DNA of 64,000 nt, from positions 900,252 to 964,251 of the forward strand of contig JAJEKV010000109.1 of NCBI GenBank assembly GCA_021234155.1. Reading direction: 5' to 3'. The notes beneath the pieces were generated by a model. The model ran no database searches. It was not told where the DNA came from and was given only the letters and a program-made list of their open reading frames with translations. Positions within the stretch are counted from its first letter, which is position 1, and every line of letters begins with the position of its first letter. The position numbers and the translations under genes are program-made. This document shows, in pieces, positions 36,258-46,800 of this stretch. This stretch comes from Isoetes taiwanensis (taxonomy: Eukaryota; Streptophyta; Lycopodiopsida; Isoetales; Isoetaceae).

Positions 36258-37131
36258 AAATAAATTTTGTACTTGAATAAAAAGTGTTTTATATTTTTTA
36301 TTTCATCGCCACCTTACCTTTGGCTAGACTGTAAATCATTTTTTTACTTGAATAAAAAGTATTTTTATTTCATCGACACCTTACCTTTCGCACTATGTTT
36401 AGACTATTTTTTAATGTAATTATGCTATTTTGCATTGCAAACCAAACAAATCGATAGCACCAAGACAACCTAATTTTTCCTTAAGCACATTTGGTATCGA
36501 CTGAATCAGTTGCACTAACAGCCCTTAGGCATCATTTCTGGTTAAAAAAAGCTGGATGTTGAGAAAAATGGGAACGACATGCGTCCCACTTTTACCAAAT
36601 GCGACTTTTACTCCTCCCGCGGGTGGCCCTCATCGGGTCACACCGCCCGTAAGGGCTTAAGTCCCTTGGACTTGGCCCTGCCCACGCGGTCTACCCCGAC
36701 CCGCCGGTCCGCGCCTGCCAGAGACCTGTCACCCTAATTAATTACAGGGTAGTGCCTCGCGCGTCGTGCCCGATTTACCAGTAACAAAAATTTTCCTAAT
36801 TAAAGACAATAAAGGTTCGCCCCTTTTGTACTGTAGCACCTGCCCTGTTTTAGGTTAAATTGACTTTCCTCCTTCCTAATTTCTCCCCCTTTTATTTATT
36901 TACTACCTAATTAGATATAATGATTTTCTATTTCTATTTTCAAATCAAAGTACCCCCTTCTAATCTAAAACAACGTAGATGCTAATAAAATGCAACAACC
37001 TATTTTAACAATTTTTAAGACAATTATCATTACAAATTAAACAATTAACAATTAATTTAACTAGCTAATTTAATACAAAGGGGAAAATAACTTAATTTAT
37101 CTTATAAAAATGTACAATTATGACAAAATTA
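36258..37131. other. Intergenic region of copy B
   Basis: Matches 5,127-5,992: two AATAAA-containing short repeats, a GC-rich patch and an AT-rich stretch. The part 36,690-36,770 differs strongly from copy A; the rest is nearly identical. No gene seen. Confidence 0.5.
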
Positions 37132-37914
37132 TCAAAAGTCTCCTCGAGCTTTGTCCTTACGGATCCTCCGGACCAAATGAAGGTCCTTTGGCATTATCGT
37201 AACCCTCTTTGCATGGATAGCACAGAGGTTGGACTCTTCAAAGAGCTGTGTGAGCTCCGCCTCTGCTGCTTCTTGCCATACTCTCGTCATATCGGTCATG
37301 ACCCTCTAGTCGGTCCGGAAGTCTTGAAGGACTTCCCGAAGAAGTCTCTCGAAGGGTGCCCTCCTAATGAGGAGGCCCACCGATTCCTGGAAATGCCGGA
37401 TTTCCCAGAATACCCGACTATGAGGAGTGTACGGGGTGAACTTCCTCATCCTCGGCTTCTTGGGCTCCTTTGGAGGCCTTGGCAGCCTCGGCCGCCGACC
37501 CCCACGTACATACCTGTTCCTCCTCTTGTATTCAGTATAGTAGGCTACGTATGCATCGTAGCCTACCATAAACATCTTCCACCTCTCCATATGGAGAGTG
37601 TAGTTGATGTCTAGCTTCAGGCGGAGAGGTTTCTCTCCGGGCTGAAGCTTCCTCTTCTTAGGCTTCCTAAGCTCGGGCCATACCGGGTAAGATACTGGCA
37701 CGAGCTCAGGGAGCTCTGGCTCCTCCTGGGCCTGCTCCTCAACCTACTGCTACTCTTCAACTTGTTGCTGCTCTTCAACCTGTTGCTGCTCCTGATGTTC
37801 AGGTGCCAAACCCCGATCATCCCGTCGTTTTCTTCTTTCTTCCCCCTGCCCGCTGGTCTCTCCTAACTTTCTCTTTCCCTTCCTGATGGATCTTTTCTTC
37901 TTCCAGGCCTCCAT
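37132..37914 (-). pseudogene. Histone H3-like protein with long N-terminal tail, copy B
   Basis: The best view of the H3-like frame. From the ATG at 37,912-37,914: a basic start (Lys/Arg-rich), a glutamine/glutamate repeat (QQQVEE-type, about 37,745-37,800), '[16 protein letters not shown]', an aromatic-rich stretch, then the histone fold. The fold reads '[19 protein letters not shown]', '[13 protein letters not shown]', '[18 protein letters not shown]', '[19 protein letters not shown]', then '[10 protein letters not shown]' and TGA (37,132-37,134). Segment lengths between alpha1 and alpha2 equal those of canonical H3. Three in-frame TAG codons (two in the Gln repeat, one after 'FRTD') interrupt it, and the same TAGs occur in copy A. 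About 260 codons, versus about 135 for canonical H3. WEIR and the 'LLI..APF' run also recall centromeric H3. No intron seen. Confidence 0.8.
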
Positions 37915-37989
37915 TGTCTCCTGCAGAGATGGAACATTTAACAGAGATGGATTCAGTTCAGAAAGAATCTTAAGTTGTGTTGGGTTCAA

Positions 37990-39299
37990 AAAGACTTTTA
38001 AGTTGTGTTGGGTATTCGAAAGTTAATTGTGGGGATCCAATGAAGGTCTAGGATGAGCAGGGCAGACCTTTAGAGGCACAATATAGAAACAGAATCGATT
38101 TTTTTGTCTATGGACTAACAAGGTGACCTAGCAAATGCACTAATGACCTGCGCTTGCACCGCAAAAAGGAATCTTTCAAAGATTCCCTAAAAAAACCTAA
38201 AAATTGCCACTTTTGGGGGGTCAATTGAAAAAACAGCCCTTAATTTTGATTTGCGACACCCCTTTTTTGGTCCAAAATTAGAAAACTTTTGTTGTTTTCT
38301 GAATTCTAGACACCCAAAACAAGCTGTAAAATTGGAGTCACCTTTTAGGAAAATCTAGGAAATACAAGAAAACTAACAAAATTAAAGAACCATTAAAATC
38401 TTCACAAGAAATGAAAGCAAGATTGGCAAATCTAGGCGTATCTATTTGTTATTACTCAAGAAGAACCACAAGGTGCTATCTTAATATAGGCAAATGAGAA
38501 AAACATACAAGACATAACTAACATGTCGATAGCATTTGGCCAGCTTATACAAGATATGAAAAAACATGGATAAACTTGGAAGAAGCTATCTTGAGCTTGG
38601 CAAAGGCCTTCAACATGTACAAAAACTCTAGCCAAAACTAGGAGGTAACGATGTGCCCACATTTAGATTATACAAGAAGTTCACGGCCTTTGAGGAGAGC
38701 AGGGATTAGGAATGTCGTTATACTGCCAACTCCTTCCGGACTTCGTCACCACCGTCCCTCGTTGCCACTCTCCTCATTGTCACTTGAAGTGGTCAAGAGC
38801 TAACATTTGGAATCTTGTCCTCATCCCGGGAAGCTTAAAACGAACTATCTTCGTGAAAGACTTGATAAGTTAACCGTTGTCGCCGCGTAGCAATTTTATC
38901 AACCTTGAGTGTAAAATCATAAGCCAGCACTTTTAGTTTCGGGTCCATATTGTCCATGTGATTCTTATTCATCATTTTCCTCGCCCTTCTTGAAAGGAAT
39001 TATCATAGGATCATACCCCAGGCCAACAAAAGGATATATATCCTTAGTGGGCATTACCGGTGAACTTTCACTACTAAAGGGAGATTGTCTTTGAGTTCAA
39101 TGTCTTTAACCCGGCGCAATCCGAGAAAGGGCGGCTCTTCGTCATCGTCGGTCGAAGAATACAGACTATAAGCATCCCCTTACTCAAACCCGCTAGTTTT
39201 TCCGGAGTTTGGCCTTGGTTCTTTTCAAGGCACGCCTACTTCCGAGGTACATTACCGCGATCGGGTTCCTTGTTGACTTCAAAGATCTTGTAGAACCGC
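37990..39299. other. Copy B, no recognisable gene
   Basis: Equivalent to 6,860-8,199. Contains small differences from copy A clustered around CAG, CTG and palindrome sites. Could contain the 3' part of the minus-strand DUF7869-like gene. Confidence 0.4.
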
Positions 39300-42161
39300 G
39301 GAACCCTTTGCAATTCAGCAGTGCGCCTCAACAAGGGGATGAACTTGAGTACCGAGGCCAACAAAAGCAACTTCGAGGGAGATCTTTGTTGAGGGATTTA
39401 GTTACATCCTGCATTATTGAAAAGAAATTCTCTCACCAACCTTTGTCCTCCTCACTGAAGTACTTAAAATCTGACCTTATACTTTTCTCCATGCTGGTCA
39501 GTGAGACGAAGGGATTTTTGTCCTTGTTCTTTTTTCTAGTCTCTATGGCACTTTTAGATTGGCTGCTGAATAGCCCTTCTCATTACCTTAGTTTCAGGGA
39601 ACATATTTTAAATATTGTAGGCCTGCCTCGGTACGCCAAGTTTGGGAGGTGACAAAGTACTTCCCTTGAAGTTGTGCTTTACCGTCCTTGAGAAAAAATT
39701 TTACATGATGTTGAAATGTCAAATTATTCAACCTATGGATAGCAGGACCTATATCACCATGACGCTGGAAAACAAACTCACGAAAATCAAAAGTCTCGCT
39801 AAGCACTTCGACAACTGGAGTTGGATTGTAAGCTTGCTCAATCACCTGCACAAGGAGTGTAGACAAAATGCCTTTTTCCTTCGCAACCGCACAGAAAATC
39901 TGTTGAACATTTGGTCTATCTGATCATGGGTGTGACCCACAAGTAAGAAACCAACCTTGACCTTTCAAAAGATACCCAACTCGACCAGCATTGCACAATA
40001 AGCAAATAAAACTTGGTTTTTGTTTTCTCTAGTAGTATTGTCTAACTGTATGTACAACACTGGAGGCAGCTTCTCCTTTGCCAGCAAAATCTTATTTAGT
40101 ATTGTCACCGAGGAGGTTAGGATCGTTATGTATATTTGGATAGGTCAAAAATACTGCCCCGCATACAACACCATGAAAGATCATCGCCCCAACCAAATGA
40201 AGCCTCAAAAAATCGGATTCATCTAAATCCTTTGGAACATTTACAAAATGGGGAAGTGACATCTTCTTTTGATCCATGCCATCTACCACCACAGACATAT
40301 ATTCGAGTGGCCTCTCCAAAGATTTCTTTCTATGTTTTGCTAGCTTCTTTCTCTCCAAGGCTTGAGCCTCTCTCCGAACTTGCAACTCTTGAGTTATCGA
40401 TCTGCAATTAAGGACATTAGTCGGTACCTTGAAGCAATAGTAAGGCTCCACGAAATGCGGCTAAGCTTTTATAGCCGTGCTATCTTGGCGCATAGGCAAA
40501 GCTTGTCGTTTACCTTGAAACAACAGTAGGGCTCCACAGCTGCAAAAGCTTTTGTAGTCATGCTATCTGCTATCAAGATAGGCGAGCCTTCTGGGGAAGG
40601 GGCGGCTTCTACAAGATTGAATGGACTTTGTCGCGAGTACTACAAGATTGAAAAGACACCGCTATGCGCACATAGACAAACTCAAGACTAAATAGCGTGC
40701 TATGCCCATAAGACAATGTCTCTAAGCCGTGCTATCGAGAAGGGATTAGGCGAAAGGGACGTGCTTTTTCTAGAATATCCTTTGCCATTGATCGTTTTCC
40801 TTTAATGTGGGCGGCTAGTACACACCAGAAAATCATTGCCTCTTGAATCCTAACAAGATTAAATTCTTGCTTCCACAACCTCAAGAAGTAGGAATAGGAT
40901 ATGAACTTCGACTTGAACTCTGGAAAAGATCCTTGTACATCTTGTAGACTTCCTTCTTAGTAATAATGTGAGGATGATATCTTGGACTGTTTGGAAGTCG
41001 CCACCGCGGTTAGTCAAAGAAACCTACCAGCCAAGCTTTTGCTTCTAGGCAATACATCCGAAGAAACTTTTTTGGGTGTGAACAGTCATCAATGCACGGG
41101 TTCCCTGTCTAACCTCTTTTGCACTCTTGACATGCGGCGACTTCCAATGGCATGTATTCTTTTAAAAAGCAAGTTGGCACAACGTGTTGCTTTCGAAACA
41201 TAGTATGAAAAATTGTCTCCAACTTCGGGCCTTACAATTGTATGCCAAGTACAACTCTTGATCACCTTCGACATTGACAAAACCGTTGTCTTATGTGCCT
41301 TAAAGACGAAAATGTAAAGGCACAGAAGCATTTTTTCGACAACAATTCGGTCTCCCCGGCTTTCTCATGTAAAGGCAGTCCCATCAATGCGCCATAAGAT
41401 AACAATTCTAAAAAGCTTTTACCGTGGGATCCCTCTTAAATCTTTTTTGCCTTCTTTGTATGGGTTTTCAACTGCGGGACTTTTATTACGGCGATTGTCA
41501 TGGTAGGTCTTTCAGGTAAATCGCGTCTTCAAACACGGTCATCAACCTTGTCGCCCTCAACGGAAGTCCAGTGCAATGCGACAAAATAATGTTCTCGACT
41601 TTCTCTTCAGAACTTGAAGGTCTTCCTCAGAAGCCCTTTCTGTTAAAGAAGGGCCAGCAGCACGCAGCACATGTCTCTCCGCAGAATCTACAATATAGGG
41701 CAACGATTCGTGTAGTTCCTGGAGAGGTGAAGGAGTATCAAAAATAGAGTGAGTACGTTGAGTAGGGGAAGAGGAGAAGATACTTCGTGATTGTGGCGGG
41801 GGGGAGGGTGTTTTAAAAACGGGACGAATCTTTGTAAAACGTGTTTTGGAGATGGAGTTTGAAAAGAGGTAGACACACGCAGTAGGTGTAAAGGGGAGGG
41901 AGACGGTGTGGAGGAGGTAGCATCCGGGAGAAGCGTATCATAGTCTTCTTCATCGTCACCTACTAGTGTGGGTGTGTTGTAACAACCACGAGTCAATATT
42001 GCAACATTAACGGGGAGGTTGAAGTAAAACGTCTTCGCTGCCGCTCTCCATTCTTTGCCTTGGGAAGAGTGACTTGTTTTACCCATTAAACCCTCTCCCT
42101 TCAAACCTGCAAGTCTAGCCCATGCGCCGCATAGAAAAGCGATTACAAGCGTAATATACAC
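39300..42161 (-). pseudogene. DUF7869-like domain protein, copy B
   Basis: On the minus strand, 40,451 down to 40,092 is open and reads a Lys-rich segment followed by 'VVVDGMDQKKMSLPHF'. A second frame gives 'LPPVLYIQLDNTTRENKNQ' and 'LFAYCAMLVELGIF' (about 39,965-40,075). Then come 'VGFLLVGHTHDQIDQMF' (about 39,905-39,960) and 'FREFVFQRHGDIGPAIHRLNN' (about 39,730-39,800). These blocks and their order are characteristic of DUF7869 proteins. The N-terminal region to 42,161 has coding-like patches, including a Pro/Ser-rich part at 41,730-41,930, but frames shift repeatedly. The gene points away from the ParB-like gene, with the palindrome array between. Function unknown. Confidence 0.65.
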
Positions 42162-42650
42162 TAGTTGCCCATGCGGCGCGCCAGACGGGGAAACAATATG
42201 TCTATGTACGATACTTCAATCTGAAAGTAGATGCCACACAACCAAGAAACATTACAAAATATTAGACATTATCTCCCCAAGCCAATGCCTGCAACCAAAA
42301 CTATATGTGCATGCAAGAATTCATAGACGAAAAGCAAAAGTCACGTAACACAATATAAATCACGAAAACATATGGAGGCATTTGCACATACGACGATACT
42401 CCAAAAAAACGACCTCGCCTAGAATTTTGCTCTTCCGTTTAATTGTAGCATCTCCATAGATTTACGCATAGCATTGCCAAAAATGTCGGTGGAAGGTAAA
42501 TAAAACATCTCGGCCCGATGTCGGTTTACATTACTTGTTTATAGGGACTTTTGCTTAGAGTCAAAGAGAATTGATTTTAAGCTTTTTGGACATCCTGTTT
42601 GCCGAATTTCTTCTTGGGCATTAGCATTTAGTGTTTTTTTCTCTCATTGT

Positions 42651-42869
42651 CTATGCGCGCATAGGCATTCTGTCTTTTTTCTTATTATTGTCTATGCGCT
42701 CACGGGCATATTGTTTTTTCTTATTGTATTGTCTATGCGGCGCATAGGCACCAACATTTTAGCAACCCTTGACTATCTTGGCGCATAGGCGTTTACCTTT
42801 ATCCGCCATTGTCTATGCGGCGCGCCATAAAGGAATGTTTTTTACTTGCTATTGTCTATGCGCGCATAG
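42651..42869. promoter_or_regulatory. Palindrome array between divergent genes, copy B
   Basis: Exact CTATGCGCGCATAG at 42,651-42,664 and 42,856-42,869; a one-base-longer form at 42,733-42,747; degraded forms near 42,693, 42,773 and 42,813. Number and spacing match the array at 11,507-11,729. Degraded sites show ATCTTGG in the left half here where copy A shows CCAAGAT in the right half. Confidence 0.8.
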
Positions 42870-42942
42870 GCCTTTCCATTGTTAGATCTGCTTGTGCTTG
42901 TACATTTTCTAGCTGTCTTTTAATATGTTTTTTGTCTTGTAG

Positions 42943-45900
42943 AATCAAGAAAAATCCTGAAGCAGGCTCCTCCCACAAGACGTCCAAGAAGAGGAAGCCG
43001 ACAAAGGATAAGAATCAACCAAAGGATGATGCACCTACACCTTTCATGATCACTGAGGACGGTTCCTATTTCTGTAAGGACCAGCAGTGGCTACTTGTAA
43101 GAGGAACTGGTGAGCACACTAGCGGCACATTTTTTGTACCTATACATTTGTGACCGTTTTGGTAAAGAACCCCAAGACTTGGACAGCTTCAAGAGATGTG
43201 GCAGTGTTAACAATCTTTTTCTTCGGTATGTTTCATATTAAAGCACCACATCGACTAAGGGGTCTCAACATGTTTACTCGGTGGACCCCATTTCTTTAAG
43301 CTCGATCGTCGCCTCTCAGGGACATGCGGGGTTACATCAGGGCGGAATGAAAGCAAAAATTGTAAGTATTGTCTATCGCGGCGCGCAAGCTTAAGAAACT
43401 TTAATGTTCTTCTTGTGCTAATGGAATGTTTCTTTGCGGGGATCTTGTCACCATTTTGAAGGACACGCTATTGTGCAAAGATCCTATTTTAACTTCTAGT
43501 GCCTCTGTTTCCTAAATTATTGAAAGATGCAATGCCCTCTCGCGACTAAAACTTACCCTTTCCAAAACAGCGGGGGAGCGTTAATTTGCAAGTCGTCGAG
43601 TATGAGGAAGAGGAGGAAGAAGTAGAGGAAATCAAAGAGGAGGATGTAGAGGAGGAAGAGGAGGAGCCACCTAAAAAAAAGGTAAAAAAAATTACTACAA
43701 GGTTGGCTCCAGTTACAACCACATCACCTCAACTCTCAAAAAGTCGCTAGGAAGGCCTTAAAGCAAGCTTTGCCGTCAGGACCGGGCACGAAGATAGCAA
43801 GCAAGGAGAAGGATATGGCAAGTAAGAAGCTCGAGGAAATCGAGCTGAGATGTCGTGTGCCCGGCATCATGCATCTCTCGGTAGACTGTGTAAAGCTTGC
43901 ACCTAAGGATGAGCACGGTGTAAGACAACTGCAGGTCCGAAAAATTTACAGTGGCCACTTAACTGCATTCAAAGAAAGAATAAGAGACAGGCCGAATGCA
44001 GCAACAGCTCCTCATATTTGTATAGTTGATCCTGCCCAGTGCAATGATAAGGAGCTGTTCGTTAAGGAAGAGGACGAGAACTACAAATACTATATTTTAG
44101 GGGGCACCCACAGTTTCAAGGCAAGAAGGCAGCTATACAAGGAAACAAAAGAGCACTGATTTTCACAAATCTTTGCCTTTGTTTACGTGGGTGTCACTGA
44201 CTCAGAAGCAAAGCTGCTTGCAATGAGCCACAATGTGGACAACGAGTATCGGATGAGTATGAGCTTCACAGATAAAATTAAATTCATGCACAAGGAATAT
44301 GAACTCTTCCGCTCAGAGCACCAAGGTGAGAAAGATATTAAGGAAGACCGGGCTCAGACACGGCCTTAAAAAGAACAATCTTCCACCGAAGTGCTTTGCC
44401 TAACTTACTCCACCTCGGATGCCGAGCATTTCTTATAAAATCACGATAATTATTTTCGTTAGCTTTTCCGGCATGGACGTGTAAGTACTTTCTCTCTCGA
44501 CCTTAAGCCTTTGGCTATGCCCGCATGGCTTAAATATTTTAACATGCTTGTTGTTTTCTATGTTAGGTCCGGGAGCTACAAGAAAAAAAAATTTGACATG
44601 TTCTCTAAGGGTACTTTAAAACTAAAGGCAAGTCAACGGATTCCAAGAGGAAAAAACGGATCCCGAAGCAAAAGGATATGGGCATAATGGCCCCATGTGA
44701 AATGCAAGGCCTTAAAATGTTGACAAAGTTTGTGAGGTCCCGCAAAGGTTGTTGATAAACAGTTCACTCGGAAGAGACGCAGAGAATTTAAGCAAAGTAA
44801 GCCCACATTACACACACACACATTTTTTCCAATGTTTGTTATTAACCTCTTGCAACGCTTTGCGACCAAAAAGATTGTGCACTCTGTCAACAACGGTTAA
44901 TGGTTCACCTCAATTCGGCGCACAAGCGGGAGAAGGTGCGGAATTATACCCCGTGGTCCTCGGACGAAAAAAATAAATCAATACGCCACCAACTTTACCA
45001 ACCGGGTATGTCATTTGTTTCTCCTTCCTGGACGCTTGAGTTAAGGTATTCGTTTTTGTACACGGTACGCGCACGATAGCATGGGAGTGAGGGATCTTGT
45101 GGTAGTGCTATCTTGCGCCGGTTAGCACTACTACAAAAGATAGCACTACCACAAGGTCCCTCACTCCCCACGCTTATGCGCCATAGCACAAAAGAGGAGA
45201 GCCGTCGTTTTGTTTCTTACAAATATTTTCGGCTTTGAAAAAAAAGACCCCATGCCACCCGGATTTTTAAACATGGTCGCTAGCTAAGGAGGAGCGCGGT
45301 CGGTTTAAAAAAGTCTCAAGAAGCCGAGTTTGGTGCCTTCGAGTTTGAAAAGATTTGATATGTTTGGCCAAAATTGTCTATATTAGGTGTATATCGTGGG
45401 AATTGTGTCAAACTTGACCACACTTTGAGACCGGCAACTATTCCTTGTGCATAGTCGACATACCTTACGGGTTTAAGTTGCTCGACAGCCCGTGGTGATG
45501 ACTCCCATTTACGTGCTGCCGGTTTGATTCTTTTTTGGGAGGTTTGTTAAGATAAACACCAGCTTCCTCGGAGGATTGTCGTCTTCCACTCCACTAACAA
45601 CTGGCCGGTATGGTGCAAGCGGCTATGAAGACCCACCGCAAAGTTTGTTTCGAGGTTTGCCATACGGTAAGTGTCTAGTTGTTTTCTCCATGCGGGCATA
45701 GCGAATACAAAAGTGTTTCCTTTCTTTGCGGAAGTTAAAGACTAATATTAGGGGAGGTGGTGGTGCTAGACTTGTCAACGATGGGAGCAGATTCATATAG
45801 GCTACCATAGGGTATCCGGCAGAGAAGCCAAATGCACTATAATACTACCGCATGGATTTTACGCAATGCTTTTCAATGCCAAAGAGTCTTTAAAAAGCTT

Positions 45901-46398
45901 ATTGACCCGATTCACCGTGGACGATTGTCAATCCCTACCGAAGCCTCGTGAGACTCATTAATACGCTCGAGATGTTCTTGCAACACTCGAGATTGGGTCG
46001 TTGACGCTTTTCGTGATCCGCACCACGCTGGCTTTGTGCACTACGTATAGGGCGCAATCTGCGTAGCCATTGACGCCGACGCGGATGCAGTAGCATACAT
46101 CAAATCACGAGTCAGTTCCTTACACAGCTTGCCAGACGAAAAACAGGAATTTGGGATCAAGGATAAGGATGGTGTTCCGCCTTCTCCTCGCCCCAGAGCA
46201 TGTGCCTCCTCTTGCCGAACACCGACGATCAAAGTCGACTATGTTGAATTGATTCCCGTCGACGATCAAATTAAGGTCGCAGAGGATAAAAGTCCGGCCG
46301 AGTCTGAGGACAAACTACAAGCTACTAATCCTAAGTCTCCCCAAGGTTCTGAATCAGATGAGGAAGTACCTGCAAAGGATGTTCCCCTAGATATTTAA
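42943..46398 (+). pseudogene. ParB-like plus N4/N6 DNA methyltransferase-like gene, copy B
   Basis: Exon from 42,943 (after a T-rich tract and TTGTAG) encodes a Lys-rich segment, 'DGSYFCKDQQWLLVRGTGE', then an acidic stretch (about 43,600-43,670). The ParB-like module is well preserved at 43,770-44,350. It has 'HICIVDPAQCND', 'YKYYILGGTHSFKARRQL' (the GG-x-H/R nucleotide loop of ParB/Srx folds), then 'EAKLLAMSHNVDNEYRMS', matching the LA-x-x-HN helix after it. The methyltransferase-like module follows after introns: 'VDIPYGFKL' (45,453-45,479; motif IV position), 'FVKINT'/'WPVWCK'-type pieces and, last, 'DWVVDAF' (about 45,993), 'CVAIDADADAVAYIKSRVS' (about 46,060-46,117), then an acidic tail to TAA 46,396-46,398. 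ParB-methyltransferase fusions are known in bacteria and phages. Motif I lacks the usual GxG. Several frame breaks remain. Confidence 0.65.
45083..45168. repeat. Foldback hairpin 1, copy B
   Basis: Arms 45,083-45,110 and 45,141-45,168 are complementary at 27 of 28 positions; the mismatch would be a G-U pair in RNA. The 30-base loop contains another partial arm (TAGCACTACTACAAAAGA). It sits inside an intron or between exons of the methyltransferase-like gene. Confidence 0.85.
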
Positions 46399-46466
46399 AA
46401 ATCTGTGCAAAAATTTAAACATTTTATTCTATGTGCCCTATTTTAAATATAATATATTTCATTAAT

Positions 46467-46800
46467 GACTGTCATGTCTATGCACGCATAGGCTTTTCTC
46501 TTTTCAGTTGCATTTTGTTGGTCTAAAAAGTGTGTCTCTTACTTTGTCTAAAAACAAGAAAACCTGCCTGTCTTCGAAATGTGGACTTTTTTTAGGCTCA
46601 CTGCGTTTTTTAAATAAATTATATTTTAATAAGGACTGTCATGTCTATGCGCGCATAGGCTTTTCTCTTTTCAGTTGCATTTTGGTGCTCCAAAAAGTGT
46701 GTTTCTTACTTTGCCCAAAACCAAGAAAACCTGCTTGTCTTCAAAATGTGGACTTTTTTTAGGCTCACTGCGTTTTTTGGGCTTGTTTTTTTTTTAAAAT
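46467..46800 (+). repeat. Two-copy tandem repeat of 167 bp, copy B
   Basis: Units start at 46,467 and 46,634 with GACTGTCATGTCTATGC. Each has a palindrome of the array type (the second exact, the first with one base lost), a TTTTCTCTTTTCAG tract, and 'AATGTGGACTTTTTTT'. Located 69 bases downstream of the methyltransferase-like stop. Confidence 0.85.
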
